21,003 nucleotides of DNA, from positions 1 through 21,003 of IMG/VR virus record IMGVR_UViG_3300028008_000138. One strand, written 5' to 3'. This DNA is from a virus. Of this stretch, positions 6,525 to 12,578 are shown in pieces. Within the stretch, counting starts at the first letter, position 1; each line of letters opens with the position of its first letter. The notes beneath the pieces were generated by a model. It saw only the letters and a program-made list of their open reading frames with translations, searched no databases and had not been told where the DNA came from. The position numbers and the translations under genes were made by a program.

Positions 6525-7135
6525 GCTGCCTCCTTGGCGCGCGGATGGCGCAGACGGCCCACGACGGCCTTGCCCATGTCCAGCGCCTTCTTGGCGCCTT
6601 CCAGCAAGCGCATGAGGCGCTTCTTCTTGTTGCGGGAGTTGGCCAGCATGGCGCGGGCGTGCTCGATGACGGCCGGCGAAGGGTTCTGCAGCACAGCAGA
6701 CAGGGCCTGCATCGCCGCGGCGTCGGTATTGGCCACATCGCACACGTCCTGGAGCGTGATCGGCGACAGCTCGCCGTCTTCCAGCTCGCGGATGCCCAGG
6801 CCCAGCGGGCGCAGATAATCGCACAGCCACGCATTGCGGCGCTCGACCGGCATGGCCAGCAGGATGGACGGCAGGAAGTTCACCGAGAGCAGGTTTTTTT
6901 CCTTGCTCGAATCATCCAGCCAGCGGTAGATGCGCACGCCGTTGGTGTACAGGCGCTTGCCCTCGTCGCGCATCGGTTCGAAAACGATCTTGGAAACCAG
7001 CTCGCGGCCGAAGGTCTCATGAGCAATGACGATCTCATCGGCAATGGCTTCATGCGTCAGCTGCTTCTCGGCGCCCCAAGCATTGAGCTGGTCAAGCAAG
7101 CCGCTGATGGGCGTTTTGTGTAAATGAGGAAACAT
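6521..7135 (-). CDS. CII/YdaT-like phage regulator
   Basis: A 204-aa protein. Residues 8-110 resemble Rac prophage YdaT and related CII-like regulators: an N-terminal helical region (LLDQLNAWGAEKQLTHEAIADEI), the core NGVRIYRWLDD (65-75) and SVNFLPSILLAMP (84-96). The similarity is recognised by eye and is moderate. The C-terminal 70 residues are helical and strongly basic (NSRNKKKRLMRLLEG...). In Rac-type elements the Cro-like YdaS is followed by YdaT, matching the order here. I use the ATG at 7135. An upstream in-frame ATG at 7171 (12 residues more) is possible, as neither has a strong ribosome-binding site. Confidence 0.72.
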   Translation of the reverse strand: MFPHLHKTPISGLLDQLNAWGAEKQLTHEAIADEIVIAHETFGRELVSKIVFEPMRDEGKRLYTNGVRIYRWLDDSSKEKNLLSVNFLPSILLAMPVERRNAWLCDYLRPLGLGIRELEDGELSPITLQDVCDVANTDAAAMQALSAVLQNPSPAVIEHARAMLANSRNKKKRLMRLLEGAKKALDMGKAVVGRLRHPRAKEAA

Positions 7136-7142
7136 GACTTTG

Positions 7143-7183
7143 CTGCCCCGCAAAATTAGAGTGATTGACATGCGGCGGGGCAG
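7143..7183. repeat. 9-bp perfect inverted repeat between the divergent CII-like and 64-aa genes
   Basis: CTGCCCCGC at 7143-7151 and GCGGGGCAG at 7175-7183 are separated by 23 nt. The repeat spans the upstream side of the CII-like gene and sits before the plus-strand 64-aa gene, so it could be an operator or a leader hairpin. It has no T-tract and is not an obvious terminator. It does not resemble the CI operators. Confidence 0.5.
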
Positions 7184-7219
7184 TTGCCGGCGCCGAAACG
7201 AACGACGAAAGGACGAACC

Positions 7220-7414
7220 ATGGAACTCACCGCCACGGCCCTGCTGCGGGCCAACCTGGAAGCGATCAGCCCGAAGAACGAGGTGGAGTGGCGCACACAG
7301 CGCGCGCTGCTGGACCTGGCCGAGCGCCAGCTGGAAATGGCCGAGGCCATCAAGAAGCTGGGCGACGACGGCCGGCTGCTGCGCACGATGGTCGAGCGCG
7401 TGGCGCATCGGTGA
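7220..7414 (+). CDS. Small helical protein of unknown function, antisense to the early operon
   Basis: A 64-aa frame from an ATG with AAGGA 6 nt upstream. The sequence is charged and predicted all-helical (EWRTQRALLDLAERQLEMAEAIKK), with a coiled-coil-like pattern, and does not look like a shadow frame. No protein-like minus-strand frame occupies this stretch. It is oriented against the cro-CII transcript. An upstream in-frame ATG (7184) lacks a ribosome-binding site. No convincing promoter was found. Confidence 0.55.
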   Translation: MELTATALLRANLEAISPKNEVEWRTQRALLDLAERQLEMAEAIKKLGDDGRLLRTMVERVAHR

Positions 7415-7486
7415 AGGGCGCGCATTCCAGACCGTGGGAGAATCAGGGCTCCACAACCTTGATCAACCCATTGGAAAGGAATGCGC

Positions 7487-7789
7487 ATGGAAAACAGGGT
7501 CCATTTGGACGCGGTGAATTTGAGGCTCATCATCGCTATCCTTGACGCAGTTTGCGTAGCACTGACGCCCGAACAACGCGAGGCAGTGTCGCAAAGGCTG
7601 AAGCAGCTTGCGGATGCGACAAATGACGCGGCAAAAGACGTGACCGAACAGAGCGCGACCGCAATCCTGTTCGCGTTGAGCCAGATTGCAGCAGGCACAG
7701 CAACCGAAGCTCTTCCTGCAGTTCTCGCTCTCTTTCAAGCGTTTGGATCGGCTCCAAAATCGCCGCCGTCAAAGCGTCCAGACGCTTGA
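7487..7789 (+). CDS. Small protein of unknown function, antisense to the early operon, 100 aa
   Basis: Starts at an ATG 6 nt after an AAGGA ribosome-binding site; an ATG 6 nt earlier sits directly on that site. The protein is helical and amphipathic (LRLIIAILDAVCVAL, EQREAVSQRLKQLADATNDAAKDVTEQ, AILFALSQIAAGTATEALPAVLALFQAF) and ends in a Pro/Lys/Ser tail. It may associate with membranes. It overlaps on the opposite strand a frame that follows cro, so one of the two may be spurious or truncated. Composition favours this frame for 7487-7690. Confidence 0.5.
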   Translation: MENRVHLDAVNLRLIIAILDAVCVALTPEQREAVSQRLKQLADATNDAAKDVTEQSATAILFALSQIAAGTATEALPAVLALFQAFGSAPKSPPSKRPDA

Positions 7790-7850
7790 ATTCAGCCATG
7801 GCGCTAGGATCGTTGCGCATGTGTTCGGGAAGGTCTTCGCGCCGGCTCAT
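7536..7850 (-). CDS. Possible cro-coupled protein, probably truncated or partly spurious
   Basis: The start overlaps the cro stop as ATGA and has GGAG 5 nt upstream, which favours real translation. The first about 52 residues look genuine (RREDLPEHMRNDPSAMAEF..., then an amphipathic helix QTLERERELQEELRLL). From about residue 55 the sequence becomes Arg/Ser-rich, as expected of an antisense shadow of the plus-strand gene. I read it as an early-operon gene whose 3' part was lost at a recombination junction near 7690. No family recognised. Confidence 0.35.
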   Translation of the reverse strand: MSRREDLPEHMRNDPSAMAEFKRLDALTAAILEPIQTLERERELQEELRLLCLLQSGSTRTGLRSRSVRSRLLPRHLSHPQAASAFATLPRVVRASVLRKLRQG

Positions 7851-8038
7851 TGCTGCTCCACCAGCTCGTCCAGACCTTCGAAGGCTTCAGGGTGTTTGAG
7901 GCGCAGGAATTGCTCACGCGCCTTGGGAATACCGTTCGTGCGCCACTCGGCAACTGAAGGCGGCTTGCACTCGCAGATGCGCGCTACTGCGTTGGTGCCG
8001 CCGAGGCGGTCAATGACGGTGTTTGCAACTTGGTTCAT
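7847..8038 (-). CDS. cro: Cro-like repressor of the YdaS type
   Basis: A 63-aa single-domain HTH protein: VIDRLGGTNAVARICECKPPSVAEWRTNGIP covers the helices, followed by KAREQFLRLKHPEAF. This is the arrangement of YdaS/Cro proteins. It is the first gene of the leftward operon, directly under a strong promoter embedded in CI operators, with AGGGG 6 nt before the ATG. It should bind the same operators as CI and shut off cI expression during lytic growth. Confidence 0.85.
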   Translation of the reverse strand: MNQVANTVIDRLGGTNAVARICECKPPSVAEWRTNGIPKAREQFLRLKHPEAFEGLDELVEQQ

Positions 8039-8066
8039 GAAATGCCCCTAAATGGAATTCACCCTA

Positions 8067-8095
8067 ATGTTAGGCATTCCTTATTCCGCAGTCAA
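8067..8095 (-). promoter_or_regulatory. Leftward early promoter (cro/replication operon)
   Basis: On the minus strand a -35 TTGACT (8095-8090) and a -10 TAACAT (8072-8067) are separated by exactly 17 nt. The spacer contains most of the palindrome TAAGGAATGCCTAA, so repressor bound there would block RNA polymerase directly. The start point should be near 8060, giving a short leader before cro. Confidence 0.8.
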
Positions 8096-8131
8096 GGCAT
8101 TCCTAATTGGAATTCCGTTAGGATTCCCTAA
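8070..8131. promoter_or_regulatory. Three-site CI/Cro operator array in the cro-cI intergenic region
   Basis: Three versions of a 14-bp palindrome occur at 8070-8083 (TTAGGCATTCCTTA), 8093-8106 (CAAGGCATTCCTAA) and 8118-8131 (TTAGGATTCCCTAA, degenerate), spaced 23 and 25 bp. This is the geometry of a lambda-type three-operator switch. The first site sits in the leftward promoter, and the third touches the cI start codon, so it could mediate cI autoregulation. A GGAATTC motif recurs at 8054-8060 and 8109-8115. Confidence 0.8.
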
Positions 8132-8829
8132 TGAATACTCTTGCAGAACGATTGCAGGCCGCCTTTGAGCGGCGTCCCGACCTGACACAGTCCGGGCTTG
8201 CCAAGGCCTGTGGCATCAAGGCTCCTTCGGTGGCCGACTGGTTGTCAGGTCGCACAAAAAAAATAGAGGGCGCCAACCTGTTGTTGGCTGCCCAATATCT
8301 TGACGTGAACCCCTGGTGGCTTGCGACAGGAAAGGGACAGATTGAATCCTCTCCGAATGCGCTGAAGGTCAGCCGCGTTCACGCTTTGGAGGAAGGCGAA
8401 GAGGATCCGAGGTTTGTGCCGATCAGGACGGTGAAGCTTCAGCTGCAAGCTGGTGTGAATGGAATTGCTTTGGACAAATCAGTGGAGGATGGACCGCCGC
8501 TTTACATGCCACGGCATGTGGTGCAGCGGCACGGATACGTTCCGGGGGACCTCATAGCGATCAAAGTGCGCGGCGGCAGTATGGAGCCGACGCTGTATGA
8601 GGACGATATCGTAGTGATCAATACGGCCGACAAAACGATCAAGGACAACCAGGTCTATGCAGTGAACTATGAGGGCGAAGACGTTGTAAAGCGGCTGGTC
8701 AGGGACAACGGCGATTGGTGGCTCTCTTCTGACAACCCCGATCAGCGGCGCTACCCGCGCAAGCTTTGCCGGGGTGGCGGCTGTGTTGTGATCGGCAGAA
8801 TTGTCTACAAGCAAAGCGAAAACATCTGA
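8131..8829 (+). CDS. cI: CI-type prophage repressor (HTH + S24 peptidase)
   Basis: A 232-aa lysogeny repressor. Residues 4-65 form the HTH domain (LTQSGLAKACGIKAPSVADWLSG). Residues 95-228 form the LexA/CI self-cleavage domain: a probable cleavage site A107-G108 in LQAGVNG, nucleophile S150 in RGGSMEPTL and base K187 in DVVKRL. This predicts SOS (RecA)-triggered autocleavage and prophage induction. It is divergent from cro. The ATG abuts the third operator, with AGGA 7 nt upstream as a modest ribosome-binding site. Its probable targets are the two sets of 14-bp palindromes at 8070-8131 and 10278-10336. Confidence 0.95.
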   Translation: MNTLAERLQAAFERRPDLTQSGLAKACGIKAPSVADWLSGRTKKIEGANLLLAAQYLDVNPWWLATGKGQIESSPNALKVSRVHALEEGEEDPRFVPIRTVKLQLQAGVNGIALDKSVEDGPPLYMPRHVVQRHGYVPGDLIAIKVRGGSMEPTLYEDDIVVINTADKTIKDNQVYAVNYEGEDVVKRLVRDNGDWWLSSDNPDQRRYPRKLCRGGGCVVIGRIVYKQSENI

Positions 8830-8841
8830 ACTGGAGGGGTG

Positions 8842-9486
8842 ATGAAAGGGATTTTTGCCATAGTAATGACTGCCGGAGCTTTGGCCGCATGCGCACCAAA
8901 TCAAGTGGTTCCATATCGTGGGGGCCAGTACAAAGAGTGCATGGATAAAGTTGCGGCAGATCCAAAGCTAGCGCCGCTCGCTGCCAAAACCTCTCTTGGC
9001 CAGGTTGCGAAAATCAGCACTTCCATGCTGGCAGACCCCTCGACCCCGACAGTTCAGGAGAGAGACCTTATCGCGCAATGGGCTGATTCGCGAGACCGCT
9101 GTTTTGTGACCTATACGAGCACGCTCAAAGAAGACTTGCCGCCGGAGGCATTCGCCGTCGCTCAAGTTTCTGTGAACAAGGCGAAACTTCTGGCCGCAGA
9201 TATGACCGCCGGGGGAATGTCCTTCGCGCAATTCAACCGGCTGCGGATTTCCCAAAACAGTGAAACTGAATCCGGATTCGAGCAAGTGCGCCAGCTCTAC
9301 GCTGCCCGTCAAGACGAGGAAAACCAAAGGCGCCGCCAGGTCCTGCTGATGCAGCTCCAGAGCCAGCTGAACAAGCCCGCTCCCGCGCCGATGCCAGCGC
9401 CCTACATGGTCCCCATGCCCGCGCCGACCACGAGCACCACCAACTGCACGACCATCGGCAACCAGGTCAACTGCATGAGCCGGTGA
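8842..9486 (+). CDS. Prophage-encoded lipoprotein, probable lysogenic-conversion gene
   Basis: A 214-aa protein with a signal peptide (KGIFAIVMTAGALAA) and a lipobox L-A-A-C, so Cys17 would be lipidated. It lacks Asp at +2, so outer-membrane sorting is possible. The mature part contains a helical middle, a Gln/Arg-rich coiled stretch (DEENQRRRQVLLMQLQSQLN), a Pro/Ala/Met linker (KPAPAPMPAPYMVPMPAP) and a short C-terminal segment with two cysteines (CTTIGNQVNC). The start is the ATG at 8842, 4 nt after GGAGG; a GTG lies one codon upstream. It follows cI by 12 bp and is likely transcribed with it in the lysogen. A surface-exclusion role is plausible but unproven. Confidence 0.82.
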   Translation: MKGIFAIVMTAGALAACAPNQVVPYRGGQYKECMDKVAADPKLAPLAAKTSLGQVAKISTSMLADPSTPTVQERDLIAQWADSRDRCFVTYTSTLKEDLPPEAFAVAQVSVNKAKLLAADMTAGGMSFAQFNRLRISQNSETESGFEQVRQLYAARQDEENQRRRQVLLMQLQSQLNKPAPAPMPAPYMVPMPAPTTSTTNCTTIGNQVNCMSR

Positions 9487-10046
9487 TGAGTGACACAGAA
9501 TTCTTTGCTGCCTATGGCAGATTCATGGCGGCCTGGGCAGACGTTGAGCTAGAAGTCTATAAGGTGCTTCTGCATTATTCGGGGGTAACAAAAGCCGTCG
9601 GTCGCGCTATATTTTCTGGTACTAGAGCTCGCCAAGCGATGGCCTTTATTGAAGCCATTGACGAAAATGAAAAGATAGACGAGGTTCGAATCAAAGACCT
9701 GAAATATGTTTTCGAACAGGTCAAGATAATCAACACCGTGCGAGATCGATTGGCGCATCATCTCTCAGAGATGAGTTATGGCGTTGATCCAAAAAGACCG
9801 GATGGACGAGCCTATACAAATGCATATAAAGCCAATAAATACACCAAAATTCAGGTTTGGTATGTAGACACGAGCGCGCTAAAAGAGATGACAGAAGATT
9901 TATATCTCTCCATGAACCATCTCAGTCAGCACTATGGGAATGCTCAGGAGAATGGGTTTCGCCCTTGGCGCGAAGATCCTGCAGATGACGCTCCCACGCC
10001 ATGGCTTTATAAATCTCCACAACCAGAGAAGATGGCGGGTAGGTAG
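9486..10046 (+). CDS. HEPN-like protein candidate in the lysogenic transcript
   Basis: A 186-aa, visibly AT-richer gene coupled to the lipoprotein stop as TGATG. It is mostly helical: FFAAYGRFMAAWADVELEVYKVLL, then RARQAMAFIEAIDENEK, then LKYVFEQVKIINTVRDRLAHH. R86-DRLA-H91 fits the RX4-6H motif of HEPN ribonucleases, located at the end of a helix as in that superfamily. Many HEPN proteins serve as RNase toxins or abortive-infection effectors. The assignment rests on this motif and helical layout only. Its last 125 bp overlap a convergent minus-strand gene. It could be a defence gene carried by the prophage, or an unrelated helical protein. Confidence 0.78.
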   Translation: MSDTEFFAAYGRFMAAWADVELEVYKVLLHYSGVTKAVGRAIFSGTRARQAMAFIEAIDENEKIDEVRIKDLKYVFEQVKIINTVRDRLAHHLSEMSYGVDPKRPDGRAYTNAYKANKYTKIQVWYVDTSALKEMTEDLYLSMNHLSQHYGNAQENGFRPWREDPADDAPTPWLYKSPQPEKMAGR

Positions 10047-10188
10047 CCTCCAAATTCTCGTATGTGTCCCATCCGGCTCTCATCATCTCAGGGGTGACGT
10101 CAAACGGGGCGGGCAGGTCGGGCGCTCCACCCCAGGTAAATGGTGAAAGCTGGTCGTTGCCTTTATCGGCGAAACAAGGGTGAGTCAT
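9922..10188 (-). CDS. Small phage protein of unknown function, convergent with the HEPN-like gene
   Basis: An 88-aa frame with a strong GGAGG ribosome-binding site 5 nt before the ATG. The core FDVTPEMMRAGWDTYEN... followed by LVVEIYKAMAWERHLQDL resembles a pattern common in small phage proteins (a T-x-E-M-x-x-A-G helix, a short loop, then an IY-x-AM helix). Function unknown. A minus-strand promoter candidate lies upstream. The 3' half overlaps the end of the HEPN-like gene head to head, so the two transcripts are partly antisense. Confidence 0.68.
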   Translation of the reverse strand: MTHPCFADKGNDQLSPFTWGGAPDLPAPFDVTPEMMRAGWDTYENLEATYPPSSLVVEIYKAMAWERHLQDLRAKGETHSPEHSHSAD

Positions 10189-10212
10189 TCAGGCCTCCGA
10201 ATGTGATGCTGA

Positions 10213-10241
10213 ATAGTAGTCTCTGCCAATCTGGTTTACAA
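10213..10241 (-). promoter_or_regulatory. Candidate minus-strand promoter for the 88-aa gene
   Basis: On the minus strand TTGTAA (10241-10236) and TACTAT (10218-10213) are separated by 17 nt. Each matches consensus at about four of six positions. It lies 25 bp upstream of the 88-aa ATG, free of the palindromic CI sites, so the gene might be expressed in the lysogen. Confidence 0.4.
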
Positions 10242-10244
10242 CCC

Positions 10245-10268
10245 AACCGCCGCCCGGCGGTTTTTTTT
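10245..10268 (+). terminator. Rho-independent terminator of the cI-lipoprotein-HEPN transcript
   Basis: A stem AACCGCC/GGCGGTT closes a GCCC loop and runs into eight T on the plus strand. It ends rightward transcription from cI and insulates the lysogenic block from the next promoter, whose operators start 10 bp later. Confidence 0.85.
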
Positions 10269-10277
10269 CGTCCCCCA

Positions 10278-10336
10278 AAAGGCATTCCTTAAATTTAGTT
10301 AGGCATTCCTATTGACACTCAATAAGGAATGCCTAA
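10278..10336. promoter_or_regulatory. Second three-site CI operator array
   Basis: Three more copies of the switch palindrome occur at 10278-10291 (AAAGGCATTCCTTA), 10299-10312 (TTAGGCATTCCTAT) and 10323-10336 (TAAGGAATGCCTAA), spaced 21 and 24 bp. Two of them flank or fill the rightward promoter. The match to the cro-cI sites shows that one repressor controls both arms, as lambda OL/OR do. Confidence 0.82.
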
Positions 10337-10339
10337 TAC
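10312..10339 (+). promoter_or_regulatory. Rightward early promoter (recombination/accessory/int operon)
   Basis: TTGACA at 10312-10317 and TAATAC at 10334-10339 with 16-nt spacing. The spacer holds an operator in the same placement as in the leftward promoter. Transcription would start near 10346, leaving about 30 nt of leader before the first gene at 10378. No other strong promoter was found up to the integrase. Confidence 0.82.
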
Positions 10340-10377
10340 TATCTCCATCGCAGCACACAACCGATGGAGAAAAAGCG

Positions 10378-10707
10378 ATGTCGATTCCTGCCAAATTTCC
10401 CGCCGTACCCAAGGGCCTGATGCTGATCCCCTACGTCACCAGCGTGGGCGATCTGCCGGTTGAGCTGTACGGCACCTTCTGCAGCTTCTCGGAGGAATTC
10501 GAAGCCGAGGCCATCGCCATCAACGTCGGCGGCCAGGTTGTCGACCTCACCGACGCACTGAGCCAGCGCATGCTGAACAACTTCAACCGCGAGATGCGCG
10601 CTGCTGGCATCGGCCAGCAGTACGCCGCCGAGCTCCGCGAAGAGGCTCGGGAGATGCTGCGCGAGCGTGAGCGGGATGAGCACTGCTATGCGGGGGTGGG
10701 CGCATGA
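10378..10707 (+). CDS. First gene of the rightward operon, unknown function, 109 aa
   Basis: The ATG follows TGGAG (9-nt spacing) and lies about 30 nt after the predicted transcription start. The N-terminal half is beta-rich (PKGLMLIPYVTSVGDLPVEL..., EAEAIAINVGGQVVDL). The C-terminal half is a charged helix (YAAELREEAREMLRERERDE). An in-frame ATG at 10312 lies inside the promoter and is rejected. The position, as the first gene under CI control, suggests an early host-takeover or anti-host-defence role, but no family is recognised. Confidence 0.78.
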   Translation: MSIPAKFPAVPKGLMLIPYVTSVGDLPVELYGTFCSFSEEFEAEAIAINVGGQVVDLTDALSQRMLNNFNREMRAAGIGQQYAAELREEAREMLRERERDEHCYAGVGA

Positions 10708-10814
10708 TGCTCCAGTCTCTCTACGCTGCATGCGCCTTTGCCATCTACGGCGTCTGCGATTGGGCGCTCACCAGCGTCACCGAATTCATCCTGCATCTGC
10801 TGGGGGTCGCATGA
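10704..10814 (+). CDS. Small hydrophobic peptide, 36 aa
   Basis: ATGATG overlaps the previous stop. The peptide (MMLQSLYAACAFAIYGVCDW, then a second hydrophobic stretch FILHLLGV) could span the membrane once. Its stop overlaps the next start as ATGA. Evidence is the coupling chain and the absence of any alternative gene in this interval. Function unknown. Confidence 0.55.
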   Translation: MMLQSLYAACAFAIYGVCDWALTSVTEFILHLLGVA

Positions 10815-10963
10815 AGACGGTTTTCGTGTTCCTGGTCGGCGTGCTTGCCGGCATCGTGCTGGCAGTCGCGTTCTTCGTCTTGTTTGCGCTGGCAATGACT
10901 GACCCGCTGACGCCAATCAACCCCACGTCGTCGCGGCCGGCGGCTTGCTGGAGGGCTGTGTGA
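10811..10963 (+). CDS. Small membrane-anchored protein, 50 aa
   Basis: MKTVFVFLVGVLAGIVLAVA starts a hydrophobic helix of about 24 residues (4-28) with a Lys at position 2. A short hydrophilic C-terminus follows (TDPLTPINPTSSRPAACWRAV). The predicted topology is a single-pass anchor with the tail outside. It is coupled by ATGA to the preceding gene and by TGATG to the next. Function unknown. Confidence 0.6.
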   Translation: MKTVFVFLVGVLAGIVLAVAFFVLFALAMTDPLTPINPTSSRPAACWRAV

Positions 10964-11463
10964 TGGCACTGACCAAGGACGAACGGCGGGCGCTGGAGTA
11001 TGCACGCAAAGGGATCAAAGAGCAGGGGCGTGAGTATATCTGCGTGCTTATTGAAGAAGCTTGCGACCGGGGAATTTGCAGCGAAGAAGAGTCGACCAGG
11101 TTGCGCACGCACATTGCCAAGCTTCTTTATCCGAAGGCGTCTCTTTCGGGATGGCATCTTTTTAAAAATTGGAACGGTCGTGACCGCGACCAGCGCCGCG
11201 CCGACCGCCTCGCCTGGATTGACTGGATGCTGGGGAAGCCATTGCCTGGCGAAGCCGTGAAGCTGGAATGGCGCGAGAAAAGCGATGAATGCGAAGAGGC
11301 CGAATACTGCGGCCGCCGCTTCCTGCTGACCTGGGCCGACTGGAACAGCCGGTATGTGGTCACTGAGCCTGATGCAGCCTACCACGTGATCGCAGAGCTT
11401 CCGATGAATCGCCGCGACGAAGTTGACGCCGCCATCGTCGCCCACGTGTGGCCAGAAGCATGA
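10963..11463 (+). CDS. Phage protein of unknown function, 166 aa
   Basis: Starts at an ATG overlapping the previous stop, with GGAGGG 7 nt upstream. The N-terminal helix (KDERRALEYARKGIKEQGREYICVLIEEACDRG) is followed by a Trp-rich alpha/beta region (GWHLFKNWNGRDRDQRR..., RLAWIDWMLGKPLPGEAVKLEW) and a C-terminal RRFLLTWADWNSRYVVTEPDAAYHVIAEL. No known motif. It lies before the RecT/exonuclease genes. Confidence 0.78.
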   Translation: MALTKDERRALEYARKGIKEQGREYICVLIEEACDRGICSEEESTRLRTHIAKLLYPKASLSGWHLFKNWNGRDRDQRRADRLAWIDWMLGKPLPGEAVKLEWREKSDECEEAEYCGRRFLLTWADWNSRYVVTEPDAAYHVIAELPMNRRDEVDAAIVAHVWPEA

Positions 11464-11672
11464 AAGCCATCTACGCCGCCGCCCTGCTCTGCCTGTGCTT
11501 CGGCGGTCCTGCAGTGATGTCGCCCGCCGAGCAGGTCTCCAACGAGCACGCCGAGCGCCAAGCCCGCGTGCGCGAAATCAACCAGCGGCACATGCCTTTC
11601 GTGCTGCGCATCGCCAACAAGTTTCCGGCCGCCGAGTTCGGCCAGCCTGTTCAACATCTGGAGAAGAAATGA
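11460..11672 (+). CDS. Small exported protein, 70 aa
   Basis: A signal peptide is visible (MKAIYAAALLCLCFGGPAVMS), with cleavage possible near residues 18-21. It is followed by a hydrophilic helical mature part (QVSNEHAERQARVREINQRH) and a tail ending HLEKK. It overlaps the previous gene by ATGA and the recT start likewise. A cysteine pair in the signal region makes a lipobox unlikely (no L-x-x-C at the right place). Role unknown; a periplasmic product within a recombination operon is unexpected. Confidence 0.65.
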   Translation: MKAIYAAALLCLCFGGPAVMSPAEQVSNEHAERQARVREINQRHMPFVLRIANKFPAAEFGQPVQHLEKK

Positions 11673-12571
11673 GCAACGAGATCGCCTTGCAGCAAGAGAA
11701 GACCGTGGCCGAAGTGTCGCAAATCAGCGCCAGCACCGGCTCGCTGGTCATGGACATCGCCGGTATGGAGCGCATCTATGCCCTGGCTGAGACCATGGCC
11801 GCCGGCCGCGCGACTGTTCCCAAGCACCTGCAGAACAACGCGGCCGATTGCATGGCCGTGGTCATGCAGGCCGTGCAGTGGGGCATGAATCCCTATGTGG
11901 TGGCGCAGAAGACGCACCTGGTCAACGGCACGCTGGGCTACGAGGCGCAGCTGGTGAACGCCGTGGTGCAGTCGTCGGGTGCCATCGTTGGCCGATTCCA
12001 CTACGAATACCAGGGCGAAGGCCAGACGCTGGCCTGCCGTGTCGGCGCAGTCATCGCTGGCGAGCAGGAAATCACCTGGAACGAGTGGCTTTGCATCAAG
12101 CAAGTCACCACCCAGAATTCCCCGCTGTGGAAGACGAACCCCAAGCAGCAGCTGGGCTACCTGCAGGTGAAGAACTGGGCGCGTGCATACAAGCCTGGCG
12201 CGATCCTGGGCGTCTACACCTCCGACGAGCTGTACGACATGCCGGCGCCTGCCGGTCGCAACATGGGCAGCGCTGACATCGTTGGCCCTTCTGCTGAACT
12301 GCTGCAGCAAGCCAATGCCGCCGCCGAACAAGGCGTGGCCGCGTACCAGGATTTCTTCCAGAACACCAGCAAGGAAAACCGCAAGGCGCTGGCCGGTGAG
12401 CATGATGCGCTGAAGAAGAAGGCACAGGCCGCAGATGCCGCGCGCACCGTGGACAACAAGCCTGCTACTCAGGCGCAGACCGATGCTGTGGATGTGGACT
12501 TCGTGGCCGCCATGGACGAGGCCGATGCAAAGCAGCAGGCCGGTGATGATGGCGACTACGTCCCGCAGTGA
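11669..12571 (+). CDS. recT: RecT-family single-strand annealing protein
   Basis: A 300-aa recombinase that binds ssDNA and anneals complementary strands in phage recombination. Residues 35-200 carry the RecT core: AGMERIYALAETMAAGRATVPKHL, CMAVVMQAVQWGMNPYVVAQKTHLV, YEAQLVNAVVQSSGAI, and the LQVKNWARAYKPGAILGVYT segment near 165. The C-terminal about 90 residues are Ala/Gln/Asp-rich and acidic (DDGDYVPQ end), as in RecT/Bet proteins that contact other factors. It starts as ATGA over the upstream stop. It is followed by a YqaJ-type exonuclease, the usual exonuclease-annealase pair. Confidence 0.93.
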   Translation: MSNEIALQQEKTVAEVSQISASTGSLVMDIAGMERIYALAETMAAGRATVPKHLQNNAADCMAVVMQAVQWGMNPYVVAQKTHLVNGTLGYEAQLVNAVVQSSGAIVGRFHYEYQGEGQTLACRVGAVIAGEQEITWNEWLCIKQVTTQNSPLWKTNPKQQLGYLQVKNWARAYKPGAILGVYTSDELYDMPAPAGRNMGSADIVGPSAELLQQANAAAEQGVAAYQDFFQNTSKENRKALAGEHDALKKKAQAADAARTVDNKPATQAQTDAVDVDFVAAMDEADAKQQAGDDGDYVPQ

Positions 12572-12578
12572 GCAGGCC

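Noticed and set aside
7165-7170. Perfect TTGACA as -35 of a promoter for the 64-aa gene
   Set aside because: The sequence 16-18 nt downstream is GC-rich with nothing like a -10 element.
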